DNA from: Scandinavium manionii
GTDB lineage: Bacteria; Pseudomonadota; Gammaproteobacteria; Enterobacterales; Enterobacteriaceae
Assembly (NCBI RefSeq): GCF_024764775.1
Contig: NZ_JALIGC010000037.1
Location: 372,001 to 436,000 of the forward strand
DNA length: 64,000 bases
Reading direction: 5' to 3'
The position numbers and the translations under genes are program-made. Positions 15,607 to 24,327 of the stretch are shown one piece after another. How positions within the stretch are numbered: the stretch's first letter is position 1; each line of letters begins with the position of its first letter. The notes beneath the pieces were generated by a model. It did not search any database and was not told the DNA's origin. It worked only from the letters and a program-made list of their open reading frames with translations.

Positions 15607-18146
15607 ACGTTTTCCTCCACCAGAGTTACTGGGATGCGCTCGTACGGTGTGGCCGGACGATGCTGTTCACGTTCAGGGACAATCTGCACATTCGGATCGC
15701 GCTGCGCGCTGTTCACGAAGTGTTTGAAGCGGCCCTGTGCTGCCGGGTCGTTGACGGTTTCAGTCCATTCGCAGGCGAACATTGCGCGCAGGCGGCTCAT
15801 CTCTTCTTCCAGATGAGCGTTCAGACCGAGTTTATCGTCGATGATAACGGCTTTCAGGTAGTCGATGCCACCTTCCAGGTTATCCAGCCACGGTGCGGTA
15901 CGGGTCAGTTTGTCTGCGGTGCGGATGTAGAACATCATGAAACGGTCGAGGTATTTCACCAGCGTTTCAGCGTCGAGATCGGCTGCCAGCAGATCGGCGT
16001 GGCGTGGTTTCATCCCGCCGTTACCGCAGACGTACAGGTTCCAGCCTTTTTCAGTAGCGATGATACCGACGTCTTTACCCTGGGCTTCCGCACATTCACG
16101 GGTACAGCCGGAAACGCCAAACTTCATTTTGTGCGGGGTACGGATGCCTTTGTAACGGTTTTCCAGCTGCACGCCGAAGCCGACGCTGTCGCCCACGCCA
16201 TAACGGCACCAGGTGCTGCCGACGCAGGTTTTCGCCATACGCAGCGCCTTCGCATAGGCGTGACCGGTTTCAAAGCCCGCATCAATCAGCTGACGCCAGA
16301 TTTCCGGCAGGTCATCTTTTTGCGCACCGAACAGGCCGATACGCTGGGAGCCGGTGATTTTGGTGTAGAGATTAAATTCCTGCGCGATACGACCGACCGC
16401 CATCAGCCCGTCCGGGGTGATTTCGCCGCCAGCAGAACGTGGGATCACCGAGTAGGTGCCGTCTTTCTGAATGTTGGCGAGGAAGTTGTCGTTGGTGTCC
16501 TGCAACGGCGTGTGCTGCGGCTTGAGGATGTACTCATTCCAGCAGGAAGCCAGCAGGGAGCCGACGGTTGGCTTACACACTTCGCAGCCGTAGCCTTTGC
16601 CGTATTTTTTTAGCAGTTCGTCGAAGGTTTTAATGCCTTCCACGCGGATCAGGTGGTACAGCTCCTGACGGGAGAATGCAAAGTGTTCGCAGAGGTTGTT
16701 GTTCACCTCGATGCCCTGTTTCGCCAGTTCAGCGTTCAGGACCTGTGTCACCAGCGGAATACAGCCGCCGCAGCCGGTTCCGGCCTTGGTTTCTGCCTTC
16801 AGGGCGGCAACGGTGTGACAACCCTTATTGATGGCGTTGACCAGGTCACCTTTGGTGACGTCGAAGCAGGAGCAAATCTGTGCGCTGTCCGGGAGTTTGT
16901 CGACGCCAATCGCAGGTTTGCCGTTCGCCGCATGGGCAGGCAGGATCAGCGCGTCCGGGTTTTCCGGCAGTTCGATGGCGTTCAGTACCAGCTGCAGCAG
17001 GTTGCCAAAGTCGCTGGTATCACCGACCAGTACCGCGCCGAGCAAGGTTTTGTTGTCAGGGCTGACGATCAGGCGTTTGTAGACTTCTTTGCTTTCGTCG
17101 AGATAAACATAGCTACGTGCGCCCGGCGTACGGCCGTGTGCGTCACCGATCCCGCCGACGTCTACGCCGAGCAATTTCAGCTTGGCGCTGAGATCCGCGC
17201 CTTCAAAGACATTTTCTTTGCCGAGGATGTGATCGACGGCGACCTGAGCCATTTTGTAGCCCGGGGCAACCAGACCATAGACTCGGTTGTTCCAGCTGGC
17301 ACATTCGCCGATCGCGTAGATATCCGGGTCGGAAGTCTGACAGGTGTCATTCACCATGATCCCGCCGCGCTGTCCGGTTGCCAGGCCGCATTGGGTCGCC
17401 AGTTTGTCGCGTGGACGAATACCGGTGGAGAAGACGATGAAATCAATTTCGAGCTCGCTACCGTCGGCGAAGCGCATGGTCTTACGCCCTTCGGTGCCTT
17501 CTTGCACGATCTCTTTGGTATTTTTGCTGGTGTGGACTTTTACACCGAGGCTTTCGATTTTGCGCTTCAGCTGGTCGCCGCCCATTGGGTCAAGCTGTTC
17601 CGCCATCAGCATCGGGGCAAATTCGATAACGTGGGTTTCGACGCCGAGGTTTTTCAGCGCGCCAGCGGCTTCCAGACCAAGCAGGCCGCCGCCGACTACT
17701 GCGCCACGTTTGCTGCGACGGGCGCAGGCTTCGATGGCGTTGAGGTCTTCGATGGTGCGGTAAACAAAGCAATCCTGCGTTTCAGAGCCTTTGATCGGTG
17801 GGATCCACGGGTAAGAACCCGTCGCCATGATCAGTTTGTCGTAAAACACTGAACGACCCGCACTTGAGTGAATCACCTTTTCCTGACGGTTTATGGTGAT
17901 AGCGCGTTCGCCAAGCAGAACTTTAACGCCATGTTTCTCATAATATCCTTCACGTACCAGCGAAAGTTCTTCCGCAGTATGGTGAGAGAAGTAAGATGAA
18001 AGATGGACGCGGTCGTAGGCGATACGGGGTTCTTCACAGAAGACGGTAATCTCAAACTGGTCCGCCGGGGCTTTATCGAGAAGATCCTCAATAAAGCGGT
18101 GGCCGACCATGCCGTTACCGATAATAGCGAGTCTGACTTTGCTCAT
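15603..18146 (-). CDS. nirB: Nitrite reductase (NADH) large subunit NirB
   Basis: Reduces nitrite to ammonium with NADH in the cytoplasm during anaerobic growth. The 847-residue protein has an N-terminal FAD/NADH module (IIGNGMVGHRFIED; VVGGGLLGLEAAGAL), a bacterioferritin-like [2Fe-2S] domain (CSCFDVT and CGGC, about residues 424-460) and the C-terminal siroheme/[4Fe-4S] domain with CVGSTWCRYG and CTRECAEAQGKD. The promoter upstream has FNR and NarL/NarP sites. Siroheme comes from the downstream cysG. Confidence 0.98.
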   Translation of the reverse strand: MSKVRLAIIGNGMVGHRFIEDLLDKAPADQFEITVFCEEPRIAYDRVHLSSYFSHHTAEELSLVREGYYEKHGVKVLLGERAITINRQEKVIHSSAGRSVFYDKLIMATGSYPWIPPIKGSETQDCFVYRTIEDLNAIEACARRSKRGAVVGGGLLGLEAAGALKNLGVETHVIEFAPMLMAEQLDPMGGDQLKRKIESLGVKVHTSKNTKEIVQEGTEGRKTMRFADGSELEIDFIVFSTGIRPRDKLATQCGLATGQRGGIMVNDTCQTSDPDIYAIGECASWNNRVYGLVAPGYKMAQVAVDHILGKENVFEGADLSAKLKLLGVDVGGIGDAHGRTPGARSYVYLDESKEVYKRLIVSPDNKTLLGAVLVGDTSDFGNLLQLVLNAIELPENPDALILPAHAANGKPAIGVDKLPDSAQICSCFDVTKGDLVNAINKGCHTVAALKAETKAGTGCGGCIPLVTQVLNAELAKQGIEVNNNLCEHFAFSRQELYHLIRVEGIKTFDELLKKYGKGYGCEVCKPTVGSLLASCWNEYILKPQHTPLQDTNDNFLANIQKDGTYSVIPRSAGGEITPDGLMAVGRIAQEFNLYTKITGSQRIGLFGAQKDDLPEIWRQLIDAGFETGHAYAKALRMAKTCVGSTWCRYGVGDSVGFGVQLENRYKGIRTPHKMKFGVSGCTRECAEAQGKDVGIIATEKGWNLYVCGNGGMKPRHADLLAADLDAETLVKYLDRFMMFYIRTADKLTRTAPWLDNLEGGIDYLKAVIIDDKLGLNAHLEEEMSRLRAMFACEWTETVNDPAAQGRFKHFVNSAQRDPNVQIVPEREQHRPATPYERIPVTLVEENV

Positions 18147-18177
18147 TTTTGCCTCGATTTCTTTTCTATTACCGCCT

Positions 18178-18183
18178 ACCTTA
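18178..18183 (-). promoter_or_regulatory. nirB -10 element
   Basis: The minus strand reads TAAGGT here, the -10 hexamer expected from the position of the FNR site (class II, centred near -41.5) if transcription starts near 18170. Identified by analogy with the E. coli nirB promoter. Confidence 0.7.
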
Positions 18184-18204
18184 ACGATTCAGCATGGTTA
18201 CTTA

Positions 18205-18218
18205 TTGATGTGAATCAA
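18205..18218 (-). promoter_or_regulatory. FNR binding site of nirB
   Basis: The palindrome TTGATGTGAATCAA matches the FNR consensus TTGAT-N4-ATCAA perfectly. It should activate nirBD-cysG without oxygen. Confidence 0.92.
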
Positions 18219-18231
18219 ATACGCCTTTACC

Positions 18232-18247
18232 TACCCCTTAATGGGTA
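18232..18247 (-). promoter_or_regulatory. NarL/NarP 7-2-7 site of nirB
   Basis: The heptamers TACCCCT and ATGGGTA are inverted with a two-base spacer, the 7-2-7 arrangement recognised by NarL and NarP. Its centre is 28 bases from the FNR centre, the same as the -69.5/-41.5 spacing in E. coli nirB. Confidence 0.9.
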
Positions 18248-18379
18248 GTCGATTGATTTGTCAGGATTTTTATAAGTAACGGAAATGACAGAGTTTTCTC
18301 GGCTGCTGAAATAATGTACAAAAAATGCGGGTTTTAACCTAAAAATGAATCAGGGTGTTCACCGCACCGATTCGGGAGA

Positions 18380-19702
18380 ATGAAGATGGGCACGACACCG
18401 TTATGGCTGATTGATAACGTGCGGTTGCCAGAGCGCGAAGGATTGTGGCAACTGAGTATCGAGGATGGACGTTTCCATGCGATTACCCCTATGGGTGAAT
18501 CCCGTCACGACAGTATCGAAGTCCTCAATGCGCGCGGTGGTCTGGCTCTCCCGCCGTTTATCGAACCGCATATTCATCTGGATACCACCCAAACTGCCGG
18601 GGAGCCAGGCTGGAACCAGTCCGGCACGCTGTTTGAAGGGATTGAGCGCTGGGCCGAACGCAAGGCGATGCTCACGCACGACGACGTAAAAACCCGTGCG
18701 TGGAAGACGCTGAAATGGCAAATCGCCAACGGGATCCAGTTCGTGCGCACTCATGTTGATGTCTCCGATCCGACGTTGACCGCGTTGAAAGCGATGCTGG
18801 AAGTGAAGAAAGAAGTCGCGCCGTGGGTTGAGTTGCAGATTGTCGCGTTTCCGCAGGAAGGGATTTTGTCCTATCCCGACGGCGCGGCGTTGCTGGAGAA
18901 AGCCTTGCAGCTGGGGGCTGATGTGGTCGGCGCCATCCCGCATTTTGAATTTACCCGCGAATACGGCGTAGAGTCACTGCACATCGCTTTCGCGCTGGCG
19001 AAGAAATACGATCGGCCGCTGGATATTCACTGTGATGAAATCGACGACGAACAGTCCCGCTTTGTCGAAACCGTGGCGGCGCTGGCGCTGAAAGACGGTA
19101 TCGGCCCACGCGTTACCGCCAGTCATACCACGGCGATGCATTCGTATAACGGGGCGTATACCTCGCGGCTGTTCCGTTTGCTGAAGATGTCAGGTATTAA
19201 CTTTGTGGCGAACCCGCTGGTGAACATTCATCTGCAAGGCCGTTTCGATGACTATCCGAAACGTCGCGGCATCACGCGAGTGAAAGAGCTGCTCGGGGCG
19301 GGCATCAACGTCTGCTTTGGCCATGATGATGTGTTTGACCCGTGGTATCCGCTCGGCACCGGCAACATGCTGCAGGTTCTGCATATGGGGCTGCATGTCT
19401 GTCAGATGATGGGCTATCAGCAGATTAACGACGGGCTGAATTTGATTACTCATAATAGCGCCCGTACTTTCGGTGTGGCGGATTATGGTATCGACGTAGG
19501 CAAGGTGGCGAATCTGATTATTCTGCCTGCCGAGAACGGCTTTGAGGCGGTGCGTTGTCAGGTGCCGGTGCGCTGGTCCATTCGTCAGGGCAGAGTCATT
19601 GCGACGACGCAACTGGCGCAAACCTGGGTACAGACCGATATCGGTGGTGAGGAGTTGTCTTTTACGAAAAACAGCCCCTTCGCTGAGCGCAAAGGGGCGT
19701 AA
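18380..19702 (+). CDS. codA: Cytosine deaminase CodA
   Basis: Zinc/iron amidohydrolase that deaminates cytosine to uracil in pyrimidine salvage. Metal ligands are visible in EPHIHLDTTQTAG, DIHCDEIDDE, TASHTTAMHSYN and CFGHDDVFDPW. The 440-residue protein aligns along its whole length with E. coli CodA. In E. coli it forms codBA with the cytosine permease far from here; in this genome it stands alone, divergent from nirB and convergent with tsgA. Start ATG 18380 has GGGAGAA upstream; a second in-frame ATG lies at 18386. Confidence 0.95.
   Translation: MKMGTTPLWLIDNVRLPEREGLWQLSIEDGRFHAITPMGESRHDSIEVLNARGGLALPPFIEPHIHLDTTQTAGEPGWNQSGTLFEGIERWAERKAMLTHDDVKTRAWKTLKWQIANGIQFVRTHVDVSDPTLTALKAMLEVKKEVAPWVELQIVAFPQEGILSYPDGAALLEKALQLGADVVGAIPHFEFTREYGVESLHIAFALAKKYDRPLDIHCDEIDDEQSRFVETVAALALKDGIGPRVTASHTTAMHSYNGAYTSRLFRLLKMSGINFVANPLVNIHLQGRFDDYPKRRGITRVKELLGAGINVCFGHDDVFDPWYPLGTGNMLQVLHMGLHVCQMMGYQQINDGLNLITHNSARTFGVADYGIDVGKVANLIILPAENGFEAVRCQVPVRWSIRQGRVIATTQLAQTWVQTDIGGEELSFTKNSPFAERKGA
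19669..19699 (-). terminator. tsgA terminator embedded in the codA 3' end
   Basis: The arms GCCCCTT and AAGGGGC enclose a CGC/GCG-extended loop. On the minus strand the hairpin is followed by GTTTTTC, so it fits a factor-independent terminator for tsgA. It lies wholly inside the last codons of codA. Confidence 0.6.
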
Positions 19703-19711
19703 TGACAGAGC

Positions 19712-20896
19712 TTAGTGGCTGGCTTCCGTCGTGTTGTGCTGACGGTGGCGGCTGACAAAGCCCAGAATCACACACATCACGAACACCACTGCATACAGGC
19801 CATTTGCGGTGTGCAGTGCAGCCAGAGGGCCGCTGTGTGCCACAATCGGGCCGGTGACCACGAAGGTCAGCATGGTGCCGATGGTGCCGCAAGTCAGGAC
19901 GAAGTTCACCAGCTTCGGTGACGCCACTTTGGTTTGCTGCGATCCGAGGGTAATAATTGAGGTGTAAATGGCGCTGGAGAAGAAGCCCAGGGTCAGAATG
20001 AACCACGGCATGTGCTCCGGCGAACCGTTGATGAACAGATACATCAGCACGGTTGCCATGCCAGCCAGCACCATCAGAATGCGTTGCAGGTCGAAGAAAC
20101 GCAGAATGAAGCTAAACGCCCACATGCCGAACATGTAAGACATCCAGAAATCACTCACCAGCTGGCCCGCATCACTCAGGCTCATGCCCAGGCTTTTCGC
20201 GTATTCCGGCACCCAGGAGATAAAGCCCAACTGGCCGAGGATGTAGCACAGCGCCGCCACGGACAGGAACAGAACGCCAATGCCCCATTTTTCTTTAGCG
20301 ACCGGCAGCGCGCTCTGCTCGGCTTTTTTGCCCAGAACCGGGAAGTCACAGCCGAAAGTCAGGACGAAAATCGCGACGTACACCAGACCGATGCAGGCGT
20401 ACACCCAATACCATTCAATGCTACGCGCCAGCAGCCATGCAGCAACCATCGGGAAAATCATCCCCGCCATGCTGAAGAAGGAGTCGGTAAACAGCAGGCG
20501 TGCGCCGCGCTGACGGCCTTCGTACATGTGAGTGATGAGGAATGTCCCGATCGACATAGTAATCCCGCTGACCAGCCCCAGAACGAACATTGAGGCAGAG
20601 AACAATGCGAGGCTATGGCTGGTCATCAGACCGGCGACGGCAAGCACCATCAGGATAAAGCCGAAACGCAGCTGCGTTTTCAGCGGTACGATTTCCATCA
20701 GCCAGGCGTTCAGGAAGATAGAAATCAGGATCCCGGCGTTCAGGAAGGTGAAGGTGTTGCTCATGCTGGAAACCGGCAGGTGGAAATAATCGGCGATATT
20801 TCCCATCACCATTCCGGTGACGATCACCAACGCGCCGGTGAGCGCGTAGGAGAAAAAGCTGATCCATGTGAGCTTGATGCGATTGCTGTTAGTCAT
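19712..20896 (-). CDS. tsgA: MFS transporter TsgA
   Basis: Major facilitator superfamily inner-membrane protein of 394 residues with about twelve hydrophobic segments. TsgA was named in Salmonella for selenite/tellurite-related expression; the substrate is not established. The sequence begins MTNSNRIKLTWISFFSYALT as in E. coli/Salmonella TsgA. It ends nine bases from codA, tail to tail. The 279-base spacer to ppiA is a divergent promoter region in which I did not find a clear regulator site. Confidence 0.95.
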   Translation of the reverse strand: MTNSNRIKLTWISFFSYALTGALVIVTGMVMGNIADYFHLPVSSMSNTFTFLNAGILISIFLNAWLMEIVPLKTQLRFGFILMVLAVAGLMTSHSLALFSASMFVLGLVSGITMSIGTFLITHMYEGRQRGARLLFTDSFFSMAGMIFPMVAAWLLARSIEWYWVYACIGLVYVAIFVLTFGCDFPVLGKKAEQSALPVAKEKWGIGVLFLSVAALCYILGQLGFISWVPEYAKSLGMSLSDAGQLVSDFWMSYMFGMWAFSFILRFFDLQRILMVLAGMATVLMYLFINGSPEHMPWFILTLGFFSSAIYTSIITLGSQQTKVASPKLVNFVLTCGTIGTMLTFVVTGPIVAHSGPLAALHTANGLYAVVFVMCVILGFVSRHRQHNTTEASH

Positions 20897-21175
20897 GACT
20901 GGCCTGTGAATAGAACTGTAAAACGCATTGACAATGCGAGGGGTGGACAGATTTTATGCATTACAGTGACCGAGGCAAATATTTATTCTGAAAACGATGA
21001 AATAATTAATAATTAATGGTGATATTTGTCACACTTTTGCAATGCCTCTTACACTCCCCACCAGGTTACAACTGTTTCTGTTGAGTAAACTTTAGTAAAA
21101 GGCTGGTCTGCGAGTCGAGAGCCTTTTAGAATCAAGCGATTCGCAGGCTCTCTCGTTCCCGTTTAAGGAATTCAC

Positions 21176-21748
21176 ATGCTCAAATCTACTCTGGCTGCCG
21201 TCGCGGCTGTACTTGCAATTTCGGCAATCTCACCTGCAGCCATGGCGGCAAAAGCAGATCCGCACGTATTGCTGACCACCTCCGCCGGTAATATTGAGCT
21301 GGAGCTGAACAGCCAGAAAGCCCCGATTTCCGTTGAGAACTTCGTGAGCTACGTGAACAGTGGTTTCTATAACAACACAACGTTTCACCGTGTGATCCCG
21401 GGCTTTATGATCCAGGGCGGCGGTTTCACCGAGCAGATGCAGCAGAAACAGCCTAATCCACCTATCAAAAATGAAGGCGACAATGGCCTGCGTAACACCC
21501 GCGGCACCGTTTCCATGGCGCGTACTGCCGACAAAGACAGCGCAACCAGCCAGTTCTTCATCAACGTCGCAGACAATGCGTTCCTCGACCACGGCCAGCG
21601 TGATTTTGGATATGCGGTGTTTGGTAAAGTTGTGAAAGGCATGGACGTTGCCGACAAAATTTCCCAGGTGGCTTCCCATGACGTCGGCCCTTACCAGAAT
21701 GTGCCGACAAAACCGGTCGTTATCCTCTCTGCGAAAGTCCTGCCGTAA
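21176..21748 (+). CDS. ppiA: Periplasmic peptidyl-prolyl cis-trans isomerase A (cyclophilin)
   Basis: Cyclophilin that speeds proline isomerisation in periplasmic proteins. The 190-residue precursor has a classic signal peptide ending AMA-AK (cleavage near residue 24). The domain carries the catalytic FHRVIPGFMIQGG segment and SQFFINVADNAFLD. The 5' spacer contains an AGAGCC / GGCTCT inverted repeat (21117-21154) that may form an mRNA leader hairpin. Confidence 0.97.
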   Translation: MLKSTLAAVAAVLAISAISPAAMAAKADPHVLLTTSAGNIELELNSQKAPISVENFVSYVNSGFYNNTTFHRVIPGFMIQGGGFTEQMQQKQPNPPIKNEGDNGLRNTRGTVSMARTADKDSATSQFFINVADNAFLDHGQRDFGYAVFGKVVKGMDVADKISQVASHDVGPYQNVPTKPVVILSAKVLP

Positions 21749-21831
21749 TCCTTCCTGACTCGGGCCTTCCTGCATAACCCGAAATTGCTGCTTATACTTG
21801 TGGCAAAAGCGGAACTGTCAGGGAGGTCCAG

Positions 21832-22431
21832 ATGAAAAAGCTCACCGATAAGCAAAAAATTCGTCTATGGGAACAGCGGCGTGGTCGCTCGTTTGAGGCC
21901 AGTTGTCGGCTGGACGTGCCCGAACCCCACGCACAGGACGCGCTCTTTGCACAGCGAGTCGCCACGCTTGAGCTTGGTCCACTGCATCGCGGTTTGCCGT
22001 GGTTATGCGCTATTCACCAGCAGCTTTTCCAGGATGCCTGGGATTGGGCAGGAGAACTGCGTGAGGTTGATATTTCCAAGGGTGATACCCGTTTCTGCCA
22101 TTTCGAATACATCGAAAACGAAGGCAACGACCTGATGCAGGCGCTGGAAGATGAGCATTACCTCGTCGCACTTCCCAAAGAAGAGTTCATTAAGCGCCTG
22201 GCGCACTATTACTGTGAAATTAATGTGTTGCATCCGTTCTTTGTCGGCAGTGGCCGGGCGCAGCGCGTGTTCTTCGAGCAGCTGGCGATCCACGCGGGCT
22301 ACGTGCTGGACTGGAGCGTAGTCGACCCGCAAACGTGGAGTCAGGCGAACCAGAGCGGGACGATGGGTGATTTACAGCCGTTGATGACGCTGTTCACTAA
22401 AGTGGTGAGCGAAGCGCAGGAAACTGAGTAG
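21832..22431 (+). CDS. YhfG-Fic fusion protein (antitoxin N-terminus joined to Fic domain)
   Basis: One 199-residue frame joins two proteins that are separate in E. coli. Residues 1-28 (MKKLTDKQKIRLWEQRRGRS...) match the N-terminus of YhfG, the FicA-type antitoxin. From about residue 36 (DALFAQRVATLELGPLHRGL) it matches Fic from near its residue 36 to the end. The YhfG C-terminus and the Fic N-terminus are lost. The Fic motif at 134-145 is HPFFVGSGRAQR: the catalytic His and the GR-xx-R end are present, but the acidic residue and Asn of HxFx(D/E)GNGRxxR are Val and Ser. The inhibitory SxxxEG of YhfG is SCRLDV. A GGGAGG ribosome site precedes the ATG. The protein may be an inactive or self-regulated AMP-transferase; this is inference. 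Confidence 0.85.
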   Translation: MKKLTDKQKIRLWEQRRGRSFEASCRLDVPEPHAQDALFAQRVATLELGPLHRGLPWLCAIHQQLFQDAWDWAGELREVDISKGDTRFCHFEYIENEGNDLMQALEDEHYLVALPKEEFIKRLAHYYCEINVLHPFFVGSGRAQRVFFEQLAIHAGYVLDWSVVDPQTWSQANQSGTMGDLQPLMTLFTKVVSEAQETE

Positions 22432-22462
22432 AATAGCGCGGTTTGCTGTCACCGGAGCCGCT

Positions 22463-23026
22463 ATGATCCTGCTTATTGATAACTACGATTCGTTCACCTG
22501 GAATCTTTACCAGTACTTTTGCGAGCTGGGTGCCGAGGTGCAGGTCAGGCGAAACGATGACATCACGCTGGATGAAGTCGCCCGGTTGTCTCCTGATAAA
22601 ATCGTGATTTCCCCCGGCCCCTGCACGCCAGATGAGTCCGGGATTTCACTCGATGTGATTCGTCTTTACGCGGGCAAAATCCCAATCCTCGGCGTTTGCC
22701 TCGGTCATCAGGCCATCGCCCAGGTTTTTGGCGCCACTATCGTGCGGGCGGCAAAAGTCATGCATGGCAAAACTTCCCCGGTGACGCATACCGGCGCAGG
22801 CGTATTCGGCGGACTGAATAATCCTCTCACCGTTACGCGCTATCACTCTCTGGTCATTGACCCGCCCACGTTGCCTGCGGAATTTGACATCACTGCGCTG
22901 AGCGAAACGGGCGAAATTATGGGGATTCTCCATCGCGAATGGGACCTGGAAGGGGTGCAGTTTCACCCGGAAAGTATCCTTAGCGAGCAGGGGCATCAAC
23001 TTCTAAAAAACTTCCTCAAGCGATAA
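22463..23026 (+). CDS. pabA: Aminodeoxychorismate synthase glutaminase subunit PabA
   Basis: Class I glutamine amidotransferase that feeds ammonia to PabB for p-aminobenzoate and folate synthesis. The 187-residue protein has the nucleophile Cys in GVCLGHQAIAQ (near residue 79) and the His-Glu pair in VQFHPESIL. It starts 31 bases after the fic fusion, in line with the fic-pabA linkage of E. coli. Confidence 0.97.
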   Translation: MILLIDNYDSFTWNLYQYFCELGAEVQVRRNDDITLDEVARLSPDKIVISPGPCTPDESGISLDVIRLYAGKIPILGVCLGHQAIAQVFGATIVRAAKVMHGKTSPVTHTGAGVFGGLNNPLTVTRYHSLVIDPPTLPAEFDITALSETGEIMGILHREWDLEGVQFHPESILSEQGHQLLKNFLKR

Positions 23027-23105
23027 TTCATCTTGCCATGAAGTGATTTATTATGCATATTTTGTGATTATTATTTCATAATCATTGCTGCGTAAGAGGA
23101 TTATC

Positions 23106-24323
23106 ATGGCGACTGAACAGGCTGCAATTACCCGTGCCACATTTGATGAAGTGATCCTGCCCATTTATGCCCCGGCGGATTTTATTCCGGTGAAAGGCAA
23201 CGGCAGTCGCGTGTGGGATCAGCAAGGTAAAGAGTACGTTGATTTTGCGGGCGGTATTGCGGTGACGGCGCTGGGGCATTGCCACCCGGCACTGGTTGAG
23301 GCGCTGAAAAGCCAGGGCGAAACCCTGTGGCACACCAGCAATGTGTTTACCAACGAACCGGCGTTGAAGCTGGGGCGTAAGCTGGTGGCCTCGACGTTTG
23401 CCGAGCGTGTGGTGTTCATGAACTCCGGTACCGAAGCCAACGAAACCGCGTTCAAACTGGCGCGTCATTACGCTTCCACGCGCCACAGCCCGTATAAAAG
23501 CAAAATCATTGCTTTCAATAATGCGTTCCACGGCCGCTCATTCTTCACGGTTTCCGTGGGCGGACAGGCAAAATACTCCGACGGCTTTGGGCCAAAGCCA
23601 GCGGATATCATCCACGTTCCGTTTAACGATCTGCATGCGGTGAAAGCCGTGATGGACGATCACACCTGTGCGGTAGTGGTTGAGCCCATCCAGGGTGAAG
23701 GCGGCGTGCTGGCGGCGACCCCGGAATTCCTCAAAGGGCTACGTGAACTGTGTGATGAACACCAGGCGCTGCTGGTCTTTGACGAAGTGCAGAGTGGCAT
23801 GGGGCGTACCGGTTCGCTGTTCGCCTACCAGTATTATGGCGTGACGCCGGATATCCTGACCAGTGCTAAAGCGCTGGGTGGCGGTTTCCCGGTAAGCGTG
23901 GTGCTGACCACGGAAGAGATTGCCAGCGCGTTCCATGTTGGTTCTCACGGCTCTACCTACGGCGGGAATCCGCTGGCATGTGCGGTAGCCGGAGCGGCGT
24001 TTGATATCATCAATACGCCGGAAGTACTGGGCGGCGTGAACGCCAAACGCGAACGTTTTGTGAAGCATTTGCAGAAAATTGATGCGGAATTTGATGTGTT
24101 CAGCGATGTTCGCGGCATGGGGCTGCTGATTGGTGCCGAGCTGAAACCACAGTACAAAGGTCGCGCTCGTGATTTCCTGCACGCTGCTGCTCATGAGGGC
24201 GTGATGGTGTTGAATGCCGGGCCTGACGTAATGCGCTTTGCGCCGTCGCTGGTGGTGGAAGACGCGGATATCGATGAAGGGATGGTGCGCTTTGCGGCAG
24301 CCGTGAAGAAGATAGTCGGCTGA
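23106..24323 (+). CDS. argD: Acetylornithine/succinyldiaminopimelate aminotransferase
   Basis: PLP-dependent class III aminotransferase of arginine and lysine synthesis, 405 residues from the ATG at 23106 (MATEQAAITRATFDE). Visible motifs are NSGTEANETA, FDEVQSGMGRTG and the PLP Lys in TSAKALGGGFP. The spacer upstream is AT-rich with an imperfect dyad around TGCATATTTTG that resembles an ArgR ARG box; E. coli argD is ArgR-repressed, but the site here is weak. Confidence 0.97.
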   Translation: MATEQAAITRATFDEVILPIYAPADFIPVKGNGSRVWDQQGKEYVDFAGGIAVTALGHCHPALVEALKSQGETLWHTSNVFTNEPALKLGRKLVASTFAERVVFMNSGTEANETAFKLARHYASTRHSPYKSKIIAFNNAFHGRSFFTVSVGGQAKYSDGFGPKPADIIHVPFNDLHAVKAVMDDHTCAVVVEPIQGEGGVLAATPEFLKGLRELCDEHQALLVFDEVQSGMGRTGSLFAYQYYGVTPDILTSAKALGGGFPVSVVLTTEEIASAFHVGSHGSTYGGNPLACAVAGAAFDIINTPEVLGGVNAKRERFVKHLQKIDAEFDVFSDVRGMGLLIGAELKPQYKGRARDFLHAAAHEGVMVLNAGPDVMRFAPSLVVEDADIDEGMVRFAAAVKKIVG

Positions 24324-24327
24324 CGGT

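Noticed and set aside
15660..17852. Two long open frames (317 and 399 codons) antisense to nirB
   Set aside because: GC-rich third positions of nirB remove stops on the other strand; no similarity to known proteins and no promoter or ribosome site.
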